From NCBI GenBank assembly GCA_043759595.1, contig JAYVLG010000204.1:1-64000 (forward strand): 64,000 nt of DNA, written 5' to 3'. The DNA is from Sulfurirhabdus sp043759595. Lineage in GTDB: Bacteria > Pseudomonadota > Gammaproteobacteria > Burkholderiales > SMCO01. Position numbers and translations under genes: made by a program. Under the pieces are notes generated by a model. The model had not been told where the DNA came from and did no database searches. It saw only the letters and a program-made list of their open reading frames with translations. Every line of letters starts with the position of its first letter. Position 1 is the stretch's first letter. Of this stretch, positions 24,674 to 34,732 are shown piece after piece.

Positions 24674-26455
24674 ATGCGTACTCATTATTGCGGTGAAGTG
24701 AACCGTGAACATTTACAGCAAACCGTAACTTTCTGTGGTTGGGCGCATCGTCGTCGTGATCATGGCGGGGTGATTTTTATTGATCTGCGCGATCGCGAGG
24801 GTCTGGTGCAGGTAGTGTGCAATCCGGAACAAATAGAGACTTTCAAGGCGGCAGAAGGTATTCGTAATGAGTTCGTGCTGAAGGTGACAGGTGTCGTGCG
24901 TGCACGCCCGGATGGGACAGTAAACGCTAACTTACCTACTGGTGAAATAGAAGTAGTAGCCCAGGAAATTGAAGTGCTCAATCCTTCGCTTACTCCGCCA
25001 TTCCTACTGGATGATGAGCAGCTGAGCGAGAATGTTCGGCTTACACACCGCTATCTGGATTTGCGTCGCCCTGTGATGCAGTCTAATCTCAAGTTGCGTT
25101 ACCGTGTGGCAAAAACCATGCGTGATTACCTCGATACCCATGGTTTCATGGAAATTGAAACGCCGATGCTGACGCGCTCGACTCCGGAAGGTGCGCGGGA
25201 TTATCTGGTGCCGTCACGTGTGCATGCAGGTTCTTTTTACGCTCTGCCACAATCACCGCAACTGTTTAAGCAGTTGTTGATGGTGGCGGGATATGATCGA
25301 TATTTTCAGATTACCAAGTGTTTCCGTGATGAAGATTTGCGTGCAGATCGTCAGCCTGAATTTACTCAGGTGGATATTGAAACCTCATTCATGAGTGAGG
25401 CGGAAATCATGGACATGATAGAAGACATGTTGCGTGACATGTTCAAAAAAGTCATGGATGTAGATCTCCCTAATCCGTTCCCGCGGATGGGTTATGCGGA
25501 AGCAATGGGGCGTTACGGCTCGGATAAGCCAGATATGCGTATTGCGCTTGAAATCATCGAATTGACGGATATTATGCGTCAGGTAGATTTCAAGGTGTTC
25601 CGTGAAGCGGCAGATATGGAAGGTGGTCGTGTGGCCTGCTTACGCGTACCGCAGGGGGGTGCCATGTCACGTAAAGAAATTGATGACTACACGGATTTCG
25701 TCAAGATTTATGGTGCAAAAGGGCTGGCGTACATCAAAGTAAACGAATTGGCGAAAGGCATGGAAGGGTTGCAGTCACCTATCCTGAAGTTCCTGACTGA
25801 GCCAGCGGTCAAGAGCATTATCGAACGCTCCGGGGCGTCGGATGGTGATTTGGTGTTTTTTGGCGCGGATAAAGCAAAAATTGTGAATGAAGCTTTGGGT
25901 GCATTGCGTGCCAAAGTGGGACATGAACGCGGGTTTGCGTCGAAAGAATGGAAACCTCTGTGGGTGGTTGATTTCCCTATGTTCGAACTGGATGAAGGGA
26001 ATAATCGCTGGCAGGCACTGCATCACCCGTTTACCTCACCGGCAGAAGGCCATGAGCACTTGCTTGAGTCCGATCCAGGCAAGGCGCTATCCAAAGCTTA
26101 CGATATCGTGTTGAACGGTTGGGAAGTGGGCGGTGGTTCGGTCCGTATTCATCGTCAGGAAGTGCAGTCCAAGGTATTTCAGGCGCTCAAGATCAGCGAT
26201 GAAGAGGCGCAGGAAAAATTTGGTTTCTTGCTGGATGCCCTGCAATACGGCGCGCCACCCCATGGCGGTTTGGCCTTCGGGTTGGATCGTTTAGTGGCAT
26301 TGATGGTGGGTGCAGAATCTATCCGTGATGTGATTGCTTTCCCCAAAACCCAGCGTGCGAATGATTTGTTGACGCAAGCGCCGAATGTCGTGGATGAAGC
26401 GCAGTTGCGTGAATTGCATATTCGACTGCGTCAGGTAGATATTGCTAAATCCTGA
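24674..26455 (+). CDS. aspS: Aspartyl-tRNA synthetase
   Basis: AspRS charges tRNA-Asp (and possibly tRNA-Asn) with aspartate. The 593-residue class IIb enzyme has an N-terminal OB anticodon-binding domain (VTFCGWAHRRRDHGGVIFID), motif 2 with FRDED, a GAD insertion domain and motif 3 GLAFGLDRLVALM. The ATG at 24674 gives the usual MRTHYCG start; in-frame ATG 24671 and GTG 24659 are alternatives. It follows a terminator-like hairpin. Confidence 0.97.
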   Translation: MRTHYCGEVNREHLQQTVTFCGWAHRRRDHGGVIFIDLRDREGLVQVVCNPEQIETFKAAEGIRNEFVLKVTGVVRARPDGTVNANLPTGEIEVVAQEIEVLNPSLTPPFLLDDEQLSENVRLTHRYLDLRRPVMQSNLKLRYRVAKTMRDYLDTHGFMEIETPMLTRSTPEGARDYLVPSRVHAGSFYALPQSPQLFKQLLMVAGYDRYFQITKCFRDEDLRADRQPEFTQVDIETSFMSEAEIMDMIEDMLRDMFKKVMDVDLPNPFPRMGYAEAMGRYGSDKPDMRIALEIIELTDIMRQVDFKVFREAADMEGGRVACLRVPQGGAMSRKEIDDYTDFVKIYGAKGLAYIKVNELAKGMEGLQSPILKFLTEPAVKSIIERSGASDGDLVFFGADKAKIVNEALGALRAKVGHERGFASKEWKPLWVVDFPMFELDEGNNRWQALHHPFTSPAEGHEHLLESDPGKALSKAYDIVLNGWEVGGGSVRIHRQEVQSKVFQALKISDEEAQEKFGFLLDALQYGAPPHGGLAFGLDRLVALMVGAESIRDVIAFPKTQRANDLLTQAPNVVDEAQLRELHIRLRQVDIAKS

Positions 26456-26582
26456 TTAACCCGCAGAGGGTGATTTATTTTCAAAACATTTCGCTCAAAC
26501 TGAACAGAGGCGGGGAGTGAATTATTCAGATGCAAGACATTTGGTGGCGCGTTCCTTTTCTTTGCAATCTTTGCGCTAAGAG

Positions 26583-27041
26583 ATGTTTGTGAGTACTTAC
26601 AAAGTTCCAGTGTCCGTATTGGTGGTTATTTACACTGCGGATCTCAAGGTGTTATTGCTGGATCGGGCTGACCATCCAGGGTATTGGCAGTCGGTGACCG
26701 GCAGTCAGGATGCAGGGGAAACGCTGGAGCAAACAGCTGCCCGGGAAGTGCAGGAAGAAACGGGGATTGAAGTATCCCTACACCAGTTAACGGACTGGAA
26801 TATCACTAACACATATGAGATCTATCCAGAATGGCGGCACCGTTATGCGCCAGGGGTGATCTCGAATACTGAACATGTGTTTGGTTTGTTGGTGCCACAA
26901 TCTGTTACTGTAACTTTATCGCCCCGTGAGCACTTGCATGCCGTCTGGTTGCCATGCCAGGAAGCAGAACAGAAGGTTTTTTCTCCGAGCAACGCGGCAG
27001 CAATACAATTGCTGGCATCGAGAAATGCAACTAACGCGTGA
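26583..27041 (+). CDS. nudB: Dihydroneopterin triphosphate diphosphatase
   Basis: A 152-residue Nudix hydrolase with the box GSQDAGETLEQ..REVQEETGI and the family-specific KVPVSVLVVIY start region of NudB. It removes pyrophosphate from dihydroneopterin triphosphate in folate synthesis. A GTG at 26589 with an AAGAG ribosome binding site is an alternative start. It lies 127 bp after aspS, in the same orientation, a frequent arrangement. Confidence 0.88.
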   Translation: MFVSTYKVPVSVLVVIYTADLKVLLLDRADHPGYWQSVTGSQDAGETLEQTAAREVQEETGIEVSLHQLTDWNITNTYEIYPEWRHRYAPGVISNTEHVFGLLVPQSVTVTLSPREHLHAVWLPCQEAEQKVFSPSNAAAIQLLASRNATNA

Positions 27042-27168
27042 AATTTTTGACATAATCTGGTAATGTTAGTGTTTGCTTATAAAGCTCGTTTTCATATAGG
27101 TGGTCGCAGGGCAAAGCGCTCACTATAAATGGGAACGCAAGTTAACAGGATTTCTGCTGGGAGTGACA

Positions 27169-28266
27169 ATGCAAGTTAGCCCGATTGCTTTTGACCGATT
27201 CAACCAGATGCAGGATGAGGCTTGTCAGGATCGTATTCTGGCAGCCAAGGCCGAGCTGGGAGAACGTCTGGTTATTCTGGGTCATCATTATCAACGTGAT
27301 GACGTATATCGGCACGCTGATTATACGGGCGATTCCCTGAAACTGTCGTATTTGGCTGCCAGTTCCAATGCTGAATATATTGTTTTTTGTGGCGTACATT
27401 TCATGGCGGAAGTGGCAGATGTATTATCTCGCCCGGAGCAAATTTCCATTTTGCCTGACCTCTCAGCAGGTTGTTCCATGGCAGACATGGCTTCACTGTC
27501 TAAAGTTACCCGTGCCTGGCGTGAGTTATCTGAAGTGCTGGATCCGGACGAAATGATTACCCCGGTGACCTATATCAATTCCGCTGCGGATTTGAAGTCT
27601 TTCTGTGGAGAACATGGCGGGATTGTTTGCACATCGACCAACGCCCGCAAAATCCTGGAATGGTCATTTTCCCGGCGCGAGAAAATCCTGTTTTTTCCTG
27701 ATCAACACCTAGGGCGGAATACCGGTTACAAAATGGGGATTCCCCTGGATGAAATGGTGGTGTGGGACTTTGACCAGCCACTTGGCGGGCTGACCCCAGA
27801 AAAAATCAAAAAAGCAAAAATGATTTTGTGGAAGGGCTTCTGTTCTGTACACCAGATGTTCCAGCCCCAGCATATTTTAAAATTTCGAAACCAGCATCCC
27901 GACGGTTTTGTGATTTCCCATCCGGAAAATAATTTTGAAGTGTGCCAGTTATCTGATTATGTCGGTTCGACCGAGTATATTATCCAGACTATTGCTGATG
28001 CCGAGCCGAATACTCGTTGGCTGGTTGGGACGGAGCTGAATCTGGTGAATCGTCTGGCAGATCAGTTCAAGGATCAAGGAAAAATCATTCAGTTTATGTC
28101 CCCCACGGTTTGCATGTGTTCTACTATGGCAAGAATAGATCCGCAGCATTTGGTTTGGGTACTGGAAAATCTGGTGGAAGGGAAAGTGGTGAACCAGATT
28201 AAAGTACCTCAGCAAGAGGCTGAAATGGCAAGGTTGGCTTTGCAACGCATGCTGGATGTTTCGTGA
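27169..28266 (+). CDS. nadA: Quinolinate synthase A
   Basis: NadA condenses iminoaspartate with dihydroxyacetone phosphate to quinolinate in NAD synthesis. The 365 residues contain three conserved cysteines for the 4Fe-4S cluster (in SAGCSMADM, WKGFCSVHQMF and PTVCMCSTMA) and the HHYQRD motif. The ATG at 27169 has a GGGAG ribosome binding site; the open frame upstream to 27100 is not conserved. Confidence 0.97.
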   Translation: MQVSPIAFDRFNQMQDEACQDRILAAKAELGERLVILGHHYQRDDVYRHADYTGDSLKLSYLAASSNAEYIVFCGVHFMAEVADVLSRPEQISILPDLSAGCSMADMASLSKVTRAWRELSEVLDPDEMITPVTYINSAADLKSFCGEHGGIVCTSTNARKILEWSFSRREKILFFPDQHLGRNTGYKMGIPLDEMVVWDFDQPLGGLTPEKIKKAKMILWKGFCSVHQMFQPQHILKFRNQHPDGFVISHPENNFEVCQLSDYVGSTEYIIQTIADAEPNTRWLVGTELNLVNRLADQFKDQGKIIQFMSPTVCMCSTMARIDPQHLVWVLENLVEGKVVNQIKVPQQEAEMARLALQRMLDVS

Positions 28267-28302
28267 ACTGATTTCAATAGCAGGTGACAGCAAGGGATGC
28301 AG

Positions 28303-29067
28303 ATGGCGCATTGGATGAGATTTGAACAAAGTGGCCTGACAGGGTTTGGTATGCTGGAAGACGGGGTTATCCAGGTTTATCGGGGTGATATGTTTAATAA
28401 CCCGGAAGCAACCGTTGAAACCCTTTCCCTGGGTGCAGTCAAAGTGCTGACGCCAACCGAACCAGGCAAAATGATTGTCATGTTTAATAATTCACATGCG
28501 ATCATTGCAAAAAAAAATGCAGCAATTCCGAAATATCCCCTGTTTTTTTTAAAACCCTCCAGTACTTTTCTCCCTCATAATCAAACCATCGTGCTTCCAC
28601 ATCGTCATAGCTCACGTGTGGTGCTTGAGGGTGAGTTGGGGGTTGTTATCGGTAAGACTTGCAAAGATGTATCGGTTGAGCAGGCAAAAGAGGTGATTTT
28701 CGGTTATACCTGCGTCAATGATGTGACCGCGCAGGATATTGTAGAACACCCGACGTTGCCGCAACATGTATATTCAAAAGCTTTCGATTCATTCGGTGTC
28801 TTTGGTGCAGGGGTGGCAACGGATATCGATCCTTATGCATTAGAGGTTGAATCCTGGCTGAACGGGAAGCAATGTCAGCAATTTTCAGTACGGGATTATG
28901 TGTTCGGTCCTTATGAACTTGTCGCTTTTCTATCTGAAATCATGACGTTGAATCCCGGTGATATCATTTCTTGTGGCACATCTCTGGGGGTGGCGCCACT
29001 TTCTGCTGGAGATCAGGTAGAAGTGCGAATTCCGGGAGTGGGCAGTCTCGTCAACTCTGTGGCGTGA
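28303..29067 (+). CDS. Fumarylacetoacetate hydrolase family protein
   Basis: A 254-residue FAH-fold protein with metal-binding pattern ELGVVIGKTCKDVSVEQA and GYTCVNDVTAQD, and SLGVAPLSAGDQVEV near the end. Members include fumarylpyruvate and acylpyruvate hydrolases and oxaloacetate decarboxylases; the substrate cannot be told. The ATG at 28303 is preferred over 28297 because of spacing from the AAGGG ribosome binding site. An unusual lysine/alanine insertion (AIIAKKNAAIPKYP) carries a run of A residues. Confidence 0.85.
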   Translation: MAHWMRFEQSGLTGFGMLEDGVIQVYRGDMFNNPEATVETLSLGAVKVLTPTEPGKMIVMFNNSHAIIAKKNAAIPKYPLFFLKPSSTFLPHNQTIVLPHRHSSRVVLEGELGVVIGKTCKDVSVEQAKEVIFGYTCVNDVTAQDIVEHPTLPQHVYSKAFDSFGVFGAGVATDIDPYALEVESWLNGKQCQQFSVRDYVFGPYELVAFLSEIMTLNPGDIISCGTSLGVAPLSAGDQVEVRIPGVGSLVNSVA

Positions 29068-29097
29068 GTCTGTCGCCTAATATGCTATTCTGAGAGC

Positions 29098-29850
29098 ATG
29101 AATAGAACCCTGCATATCGCGACTTATAACATACACAAAGGGTTTTCCCATTTTAACCGGCGCATGGTAATGCACGAACTGCGTGATAGTCTGCATGCTA
29201 TCCGTGCAGATGTTGTGTTTCTGCAAGAAGTGCTGGGTAACCACGATCGTCATGCCGAGCGCTACGCAAACTGGCCGGAAAAACCACAATATGAGTTTCT
29301 GGCGGATTCAGTGTGGAGCGATTTTGCCTACGGTAAAAATGCCGCTTATGATGGCGGGCACCACGGGAATGCTATTCTGAGCCGTTTTCCGATAGTCAAT
29401 TGGGAAAATGAAAATATCTCTGCTCATCGTTTTGAACAGCGCGGCATGTTGCACTGCGAAATTGAAATTCCCGGTTGGGATGAACCTTTGCACTGCGTCA
29501 ACGTACATCTCGGCTTATTCGGGCGTGGCAGAAAAACACAGTTATTAGCTCTACGTAGCCGGATTGAGAAGCTGGTTCCTCCGCATCATCCCCTGATTAT
29601 TGCGGGTGATTTTAATGATTGGCGCATTCAGGCTGGGGAAGTTTTATCCGGTTTGCTCAATTTGCATGAAGTTTTTGAAAGTGCCCACGGAAAACCTGCC
29701 CGAAGCTTCCCTTCGTTACTTCCCCTGTTTCATCTGGATCGAATTTACGTGCGTGGTTTTCAGGTAAAAACTGCGCAAGTGCTGCATGGCCGGCCATGGT
29801 CAAAGTATTCTGATCACGCCGCGCTTTCCGCGTCCATGATCAAGCTATGA
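29098..29850 (+). CDS. Endonuclease/exonuclease/phosphatase family protein, YbhP-like
   Basis: The 250 residues form an EEP-fold metal-dependent hydrolase: TYNIHKGF at the start, LQEVLGN with the catalytic glutamate, NVHLGLFGRGR, and IIAGDFNDW. In E. coli the homologous ybhP gene precedes ybhO (clsB), exactly as here, with an ATGA overlap, so the two probably act in membrane phospholipid metabolism. The actual substrate is unknown. Confidence 0.85.
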   Translation: MNRTLHIATYNIHKGFSHFNRRMVMHELRDSLHAIRADVVFLQEVLGNHDRHAERYANWPEKPQYEFLADSVWSDFAYGKNAAYDGGHHGNAILSRFPIVNWENENISAHRFEQRGMLHCEIEIPGWDEPLHCVNVHLGLFGRGRKTQLLALRSRIEKLVPPHHPLIIAGDFNDWRIQAGEVLSGLLNLHEVFESAHGKPARSFPSLLPLFHLDRIYVRGFQVKTAQVLHGRPWSKYSDHAALSASMIKL

Positions 29851-31019
29851 CACACTTTATTTCAGGTAATGATATAACTCTGTTGCAAAATGGTGAGGCT
29901 TATTTTCCTGCCATCATTTCAGCATTTGAACTGGCAGAGCAAGAGATTTATCTGGAAAGTTATATCTTTGAAAATGACGCAACCGGCAAACTTGTAGCAG
30001 AAGCGCTAAAACATGCCGCAAAGCGAGGCGTAAAAACCCATGTGTTGCTAGATGGATTTGGCTCGAAAAATTTGCCGCAATCCATGATCGATGCCATGGG
30101 CGAAGCCGGCGTGCGTGTGCTCAAGTTTCGTCCAAAAATTTCCCCGTGGACTTTCCGACGTCAGCGATTACGACGTTTGCACCGTAAAATTGTCGTGGTG
30201 GATCAGGAAATCGCATTTGTAGGGGGTATTAACATCATTGATGATATGGATACTCCCGGGCATACGCCGCCACGCTATGACTATGCAGTGGCTGTTAAGG
30301 GGCCACTGGTTGGATTGATTCATGCTTCAGTGCGGCATGTCTGGTCTTTGGTTTCCTGGACACATTTACACCAGGGCTGGTTGCGTGATAGAGGGGTGCC
30401 TGTTTCATCTGTAGCAAAAGGCACTATGCGTGCTGCTTTTCTGGTGAGAGATAATCTCCGGCATCGTCGCGATATTGAAGAAGCTTATCTTGATGCAATT
30501 GAAAAGGCGCAAACCGAAATTATCATCGCCAATGCTTATTTTTTGCCGGGTATGAGTTTTCGGCATGCTCTGACAGAAGCCGCGGCACGTGGCGTCCGGG
30601 TGATTCTGCTATTGCAGGGCAGGGTGGAATACTTGTTGCTGCATTATGCATCGCGGGCATTGTATGGCAATTTTCTGGAAGCAGGGATTGAAATTTACGA
30701 GTATCACAAAAGTTTTATGCATGCCAAGGTGGCTGTAATTGACGGACACTGGGCTACGGTAGGCTCGTCAAACATTGACCCATTTAGTTTATTACTTTCC
30801 CGTGAAGCAAATGTGGTGGTGGAAGATAACGAATTCGCCATAGAATTGCGGCAAAATTTGATGCAGTCTGTGGAAACAGGTTCTCGACCTGTGCTGAAAA
30901 TCAGGTGGAAGAGGCAGTTTATGCTTACTCGACTGGTGAGTTGGATAAGCTATGGCCTAGTACGATTTATGATGGGGGTTGCAGGATATGCCCGTGAAAA
31001 GAGTCACGAAAAAAACTGA
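29847..31019 (+). CDS. clsB: Cardiolipin synthase B
   Basis: A 390-residue phospholipase D superfamily enzyme with two HKD motifs: HRKIVVVDQEIAFVGG with H112 and HAKVAVIDGHWATVGSSN with H292. It would join phospholipids to make cardiolipin at the inner membrane. There is no N-terminal double TM as in ClsA, matching ClsB. Starts inside the stop of the preceding EEP gene. Confidence 0.88.
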   Translation: MTHFISGNDITLLQNGEAYFPAIISAFELAEQEIYLESYIFENDATGKLVAEALKHAAKRGVKTHVLLDGFGSKNLPQSMIDAMGEAGVRVLKFRPKISPWTFRRQRLRRLHRKIVVVDQEIAFVGGINIIDDMDTPGHTPPRYDYAVAVKGPLVGLIHASVRHVWSLVSWTHLHQGWLRDRGVPVSSVAKGTMRAAFLVRDNLRHRRDIEEAYLDAIEKAQTEIIIANAYFLPGMSFRHALTEAAARGVRVILLLQGRVEYLLLHYASRALYGNFLEAGIEIYEYHKSFMHAKVAVIDGHWATVGSSNIDPFSLLLSREANVVVEDNEFAIELRQNLMQSVETGSRPVLKIRWKRQFMLTRLVSWISYGLVRFMMGVAGYAREKSHEKN

Positions 31020-31115
31020 ACAGTTTAAAGTGTCATGGGTTTTGTTTTTAAAACCGGGTTGCAGTGGTAAAATCAGCCAATCATATTGAGTCAAGTTTGT
31101 TGAGCAGAGGGATTT

Positions 31116-31841
31116 ATGGCGGGTCATAGTAAATGGGCAAATATCAAGCACAAAAAAGAACGTGCTGATGCCAAGCGTGGCAAAATCTTCACGCGCCTGA
31201 TTAAAGAGATAACAGTTTCAGCCAGAATGGGTGGCGGAGATCCTTCAACCAACCCGCGTTTAAGGCTGGCGGTGGAAAAAGCATACGATCAGAATATGCC
31301 CAAGGATAACGTCGAGCGAGCGATCAAACGCGGCAGCGGCGATCTGGAAGGGGTGAATTACGAGGAGCTTCGCTACGAAGGTTACGGTATTGGCGGTGCT
31401 GCCGTAATGGTGGATTGTCTGACAGACAATAAAACCCGTACTGTAGCGGATGTGCGCCATGCTTTTACCAAATACGGGGGTAATTTAGGTACGGATGGTT
31501 CCGTCGCGTTTTTATTCAAGCATTGCGGCCAGATGCTGTTTTCGCCGGAAACGGATGAAGATGCATTAATGGAAGCTGCGCTGGAAGCCGGTGCAGAAGA
31601 TATCATTACCAATGACGATGGCAGTATTGAAGTGATCACCGGCCCTTATGATCTTTCCTCGGTGAAAACGGCTCTGGAAAAAGCCGGGTTTAAGCCGGAA
31701 ATGGCTGAAGTGACCATGAAGCCAAGTGTTGAAAACGAGTTCACTGGCGACGATGCCGTTAAAATGCAAAAGTTGCTTGATGCTCTGGAAAGCCTGGACG
31801 ACGTGCAGGATGTGTATACCTCCGCCGTCATTGATGAGTAA
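31116..31841 (+). CDS. yebC: YebC/PmpR family transcriptional/translation factor
   Basis: The 241-residue protein begins MAGHSKWANIKHKKERADAK, diagnostic of the family, and has the three-domain acidic YebC architecture. Family members were described as DNA-binding regulators and, more recently, as factors that relieve ribosome stalling. It precedes ruvC with an eight-base overlap, the usual yebC-ruvC arrangement. Confidence 0.96.
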   Translation: MAGHSKWANIKHKKERADAKRGKIFTRLIKEITVSARMGGGDPSTNPRLRLAVEKAYDQNMPKDNVERAIKRGSGDLEGVNYEELRYEGYGIGGAAVMVDCLTDNKTRTVADVRHAFTKYGGNLGTDGSVAFLFKHCGQMLFSPETDEDALMEAALEAGAEDIITNDDGSIEVITGPYDLSSVKTALEKAGFKPEMAEVTMKPSVENEFTGDDAVKMQKLLDALESLDDVQDVYTSAVIDE

Positions 31842-32379
31842 TTCAGGGAGTGCTGTCATTCGAATACTCGGGATAGATCCCGGTCTGCGTGTAACAGGAT
31901 TTGGTGTGATTGATAAAACGGGCAACAAGCTCAGCTATGTTGCCAGCGGCTGTATCAGAACAGAAGCAGGATTACTGCCACTGCGACTTAAAACCATACT
32001 CGATGGCTTGAGTGAAGTGATTGCCACTTATCATCCTGAACATGCCGCAGTTGAAGAAGTGTTTGTGAACGTCAATCCAAAATCCACGTTGCTCTTGGGG
32101 CAGGCACGTGGTGCTGCTATTTGTGCTGCTGTATCCAGTCATTTGCTGGTGTCCGAATACACCGCATTGCAAGTAAAACAGGCTGTGGTGGGAAATGGCC
32201 ATGCCAAAAAAGAACAAGTTCAGGAAATGGTCAAACGTCTGTTAAGCCTGGGTGGAGAACCTCAGGCGGATGCTGCGGATGCGCTGGCTTGTGCGATTTG
32301 TCACGCCCACGGTGGTTTGGGGCTGGGCAAGCTGGCTACTCAAGGCTATCGTGTGAAAGGGGGGCGTTTGATTGGTTAA
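31834..32379 (+). CDS. ruvC: Holliday junction resolvase RuvC
   Basis: RuvC cuts Holliday junctions processed by RuvAB. The ATG at 31834, inside the yebC stop region, gives 181 residues. Catalytic acidic residues are visible in GIDPG, AVEEVFV and the ADAADALACAICH segment. A longer upstream frame lies within yebC and is not used. A 97-bp gap separates it from ruvA. Confidence 0.97.
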   Translation: MSNSGSAVIRILGIDPGLRVTGFGVIDKTGNKLSYVASGCIRTEAGLLPLRLKTILDGLSEVIATYHPEHAAVEEVFVNVNPKSTLLLGQARGAAICAAVSSHLLVSEYTALQVKQAVVGNGHAKKEQVQEMVKRLLSLGGEPQADAADALACAICHAHGGLGLGKLATQGYRVKGGRLIG

Positions 32380-32476
32380 TTCAAATAAACAGATTGATCG
32401 GAACTTTATCGATATTCTTGCTTCCAACTATCAGAGTTTTTCTGTGTATCAGTACTGTAATAAGGCGTGTAATTAG

Positions 32477-33058
32477 ATGATAGGCAGAATATCCGGCAAG
32501 CTTCTGGAAAAAAATCCTCCGCAAATATTGGTTGATGTCAGTGGCGTGGGCTATGAAATTGATGTGCCCATGAGTACCTTTTACAATTTGCCGGTTTTGG
32601 GCGCAGATGTGGTGTTGCATACGCAATTAATCGTGCGTGAGGATGCGCATCTATTGTATGGGTTTGGTACGGATGCCGAACGTAAAACGTTTCGTCAATT
32701 GCTGAAAGTGAGCGGTGTTGGTGCAAAAATGGCATTGGCCGTATTGAGTGGCTTAAGCGTTAGCGACTTATCGCAGGTAGTGGCATCTCAGGATGCGGGC
32801 AGACTGACAAAAGTGCCCGGTGTAGGTAAAAAAACCGCAGAGCGCCTGTTGCTGGAATTGCGGGATAAACTGGATATCAGTGTGGCTATGGCCATCGGTG
32901 CGACAGTGGTTGATGATCAGGGGAGCGATGTTCTCAATGCCTTGTTGTCATTAGGTTATAATGAAAAAGAAGCAGTGTGGGCAGTCAAGCAATTGCCTGC
33001 AGGTTTGGGCGTATCAGATGGTATCAGGCAAGCTTTGAAATTCTTGTCGAAAGCATAG
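32477..33058 (+). CDS. ruvA: Holliday junction helicase subunit RuvA
   Basis: RuvA, 193 residues, binds the four-way junction as a tetramer and recruits RuvB. N-terminal OB domain (MIGRISGKLLEKNPPQILVD), two helix-hairpin-helix motifs (SGVGAKMALAVLSG, VPGVGKKTAERLLLEL) and a C-terminal UBA-like RuvB-binding domain (LSLGYNEKEA). In operon with ruvB. Confidence 0.97.
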   Translation: MIGRISGKLLEKNPPQILVDVSGVGYEIDVPMSTFYNLPVLGADVVLHTQLIVREDAHLLYGFGTDAERKTFRQLLKVSGVGAKMALAVLSGLSVSDLSQVVASQDAGRLTKVPGVGKKTAERLLLELRDKLDISVAMAIGATVVDDQGSDVLNALLSLGYNEKEAVWAVKQLPAGLGVSDGIRQALKFLSKA

Positions 33059-33177
33059 CTGTTTATAGCCATTAGTGATTACTTGAAACGCAGGCATTGA
33101 TCTGCGTGCCTGAATATATACAGTAACTGCTTATTTTTCTACTGGGTGCAAGTTAACAGAATCGCAATTCAAACTTT

Positions 33178-34221
33178 ATGATTGAAACAGACCGTTTAAT
33201 TACCGCTGCACCCATTTCCCCAAAAGAAGAAGCCCAAGAACGGGCTCTACGTCCGAAGCAACTGGACGAATATGTCGGCCAGGAAAAAATTCGTGGCCAG
33301 TTGCAGATATTTATTGAAGCTGCACGAAATCGTAGTGAGTCGTTAGATCATGTCCTGCTTTTCGGCCCGCCAGGGTTGGGTAAAACGACGCTGGCGCACA
33401 TTATCGCCAGAGAAATGGGCGTGAATCTACGTCAGACTTCAGGCCCGGTGCTGGAGCGAGCCGGAGATCTGGCCGCGCTGTTAACGAACCTGGAACCTAA
33501 TGACGTATTGTTTATCGATGAAATTCATCGCTTAAGCCCCGTCGTGGAAGAGATTTTATATCCGGCTCTGGAAGATTTTCAGCTGGATATCATGATTGGT
33601 GAAGGTCCGGCAGCGCGTTCCGTCAAGCTGGATTTGCCACCGTTTACCCTGGTTGGCGCAACCACCCGGGCAGGTATGCTTACCAATCCGCTGCGCGATC
33701 GCTTTGGCATCGTGGCAAGACTGGAGTTCTATACACCCGAAGAATTGAAAAAAATTGTGACCCGTTCTGCCGGGTTGCTGAATGTGGAAATTTCTGGCGA
33801 AGGTTCGATGGAAATTGCCCGACGTTCCCGTGGCACGCCGCGTATTGCTAATCGGTTGTTACGTCGTGTCAGGGATTATGCGGAAGTCAAAGCGGATGGA
33901 GATGTAAGTCGTGAGGTGGCAGATGCCGCTTTGCTGATGCTGGATGTGGATGTGATCGGCCTTGATGTCATGGACCGAAAACTGCTCCAGACAGTCATTG
34001 AAAAATTTGGTGGCGGACCTGTGGGTGTTGATAACCTCGCAGCCGCAATTGGTGAAGAACGAGATACCATTGAAGATGTATTGGAACCGTACCTGATTCA
34101 GCAAGGTTATCTGCAGCGTACGACACGGGGACGCATTGCCACTGCTTCGGCTTATCGGCATTTTGGATTTGCAGTACCTGGTGGTCAGGTAGCCGGCGAC
34201 TTGTGGGACGAATCTCAGTGA
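33178..34221 (+). CDS. ruvB: Holliday junction helicase subunit RuvB
   Basis: The 347-residue AAA+ motor has Walker A FGPPGLGKTTLAH, Walker B VLFIDEIHRL, sensor region TLVGATTRAGML and a C-terminal winged helix. It drives branch migration. The 119-bp gap after ruvA contains a hairpin ACGCAG/CTGCGT (33088-33107). Confidence 0.98.
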   Translation: MIETDRLITAAPISPKEEAQERALRPKQLDEYVGQEKIRGQLQIFIEAARNRSESLDHVLLFGPPGLGKTTLAHIIAREMGVNLRQTSGPVLERAGDLAALLTNLEPNDVLFIDEIHRLSPVVEEILYPALEDFQLDIMIGEGPAARSVKLDLPPFTLVGATTRAGMLTNPLRDRFGIVARLEFYTPEELKKIVTRSAGLLNVEISGEGSMEIARRSRGTPRIANRLLRRVRDYAEVKADGDVSREVADAALLMLDVDVIGLDVMDRKLLQTVIEKFGGGPVGVDNLAAAIGEERDTIEDVLEPYLIQQGYLQRTTRGRIATASAYRHFGFAVPGGQVAGDLWDESQ

Positions 34222-34297
34222 AAAGTATGCATGGCAGCTGTAAAAAAGGGGACATTCAAACCTGCCATGCTTATTTGGAAAAAGGTTTGTTGTTTGC

Positions 34298-34732
34298 ATG
34301 AAAGTTGCGACTAGCCAACCAGAGTATACCCCGGCAATTTTCACCTGGACGGTCAGGGTATATTATGAAGATACCGACTCAGGTGGGGTGGTGTATTATG
34401 CCAATTACCTCAAATTCATGGAACGAGCCCGGACGGAATGGCTGCGTGCTTCAGGTTTTGACCAATCTGTGTTGCTGAATGAACATCGTGTCATTTTTGT
34501 TGTGCGCTCGGTTGCGATAGAATATCTCAAACCAGCGATATTTGATGATGCGCTGGTCGTCACTGTGCACCCCACACATATTGGCCGTAGCCAGATAGTT
34601 TTTCAGCAAACGGTGGAACGGGGGGATGTGCTTACAAAAGCAGAAGTGAAAATCGTCTGTGTCAACGGCGATTCGTTCAAACCTGTTAAAATCCCTGAAA
34701 CAATCAGACAAAAACTAGGGAATGAAAATTGA
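34298..34732 (+). CDS. ybgC: Tol-Pal associated acyl-CoA thioesterase
   Basis: A 144-residue hotdog-fold thioesterase with the catalytic motif YYEDTDSGGVVYYANYLKFMER. YbgC is found at the head of the tol-pal operon and is thought to act on acyl-ACP/acyl-CoA near the inner membrane. Its TGA stop overlaps the TTG start of tolQ. Confidence 0.93.
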   Translation: MKVATSQPEYTPAIFTWTVRVYYEDTDSGGVVYYANYLKFMERARTEWLRASGFDQSVLLNEHRVIFVVRSVAIEYLKPAIFDDALVVTVHPTHIGRSQIVFQQTVERGDVLTKAEVKIVCVNGDSFKPVKIPETIRQKLGNEN

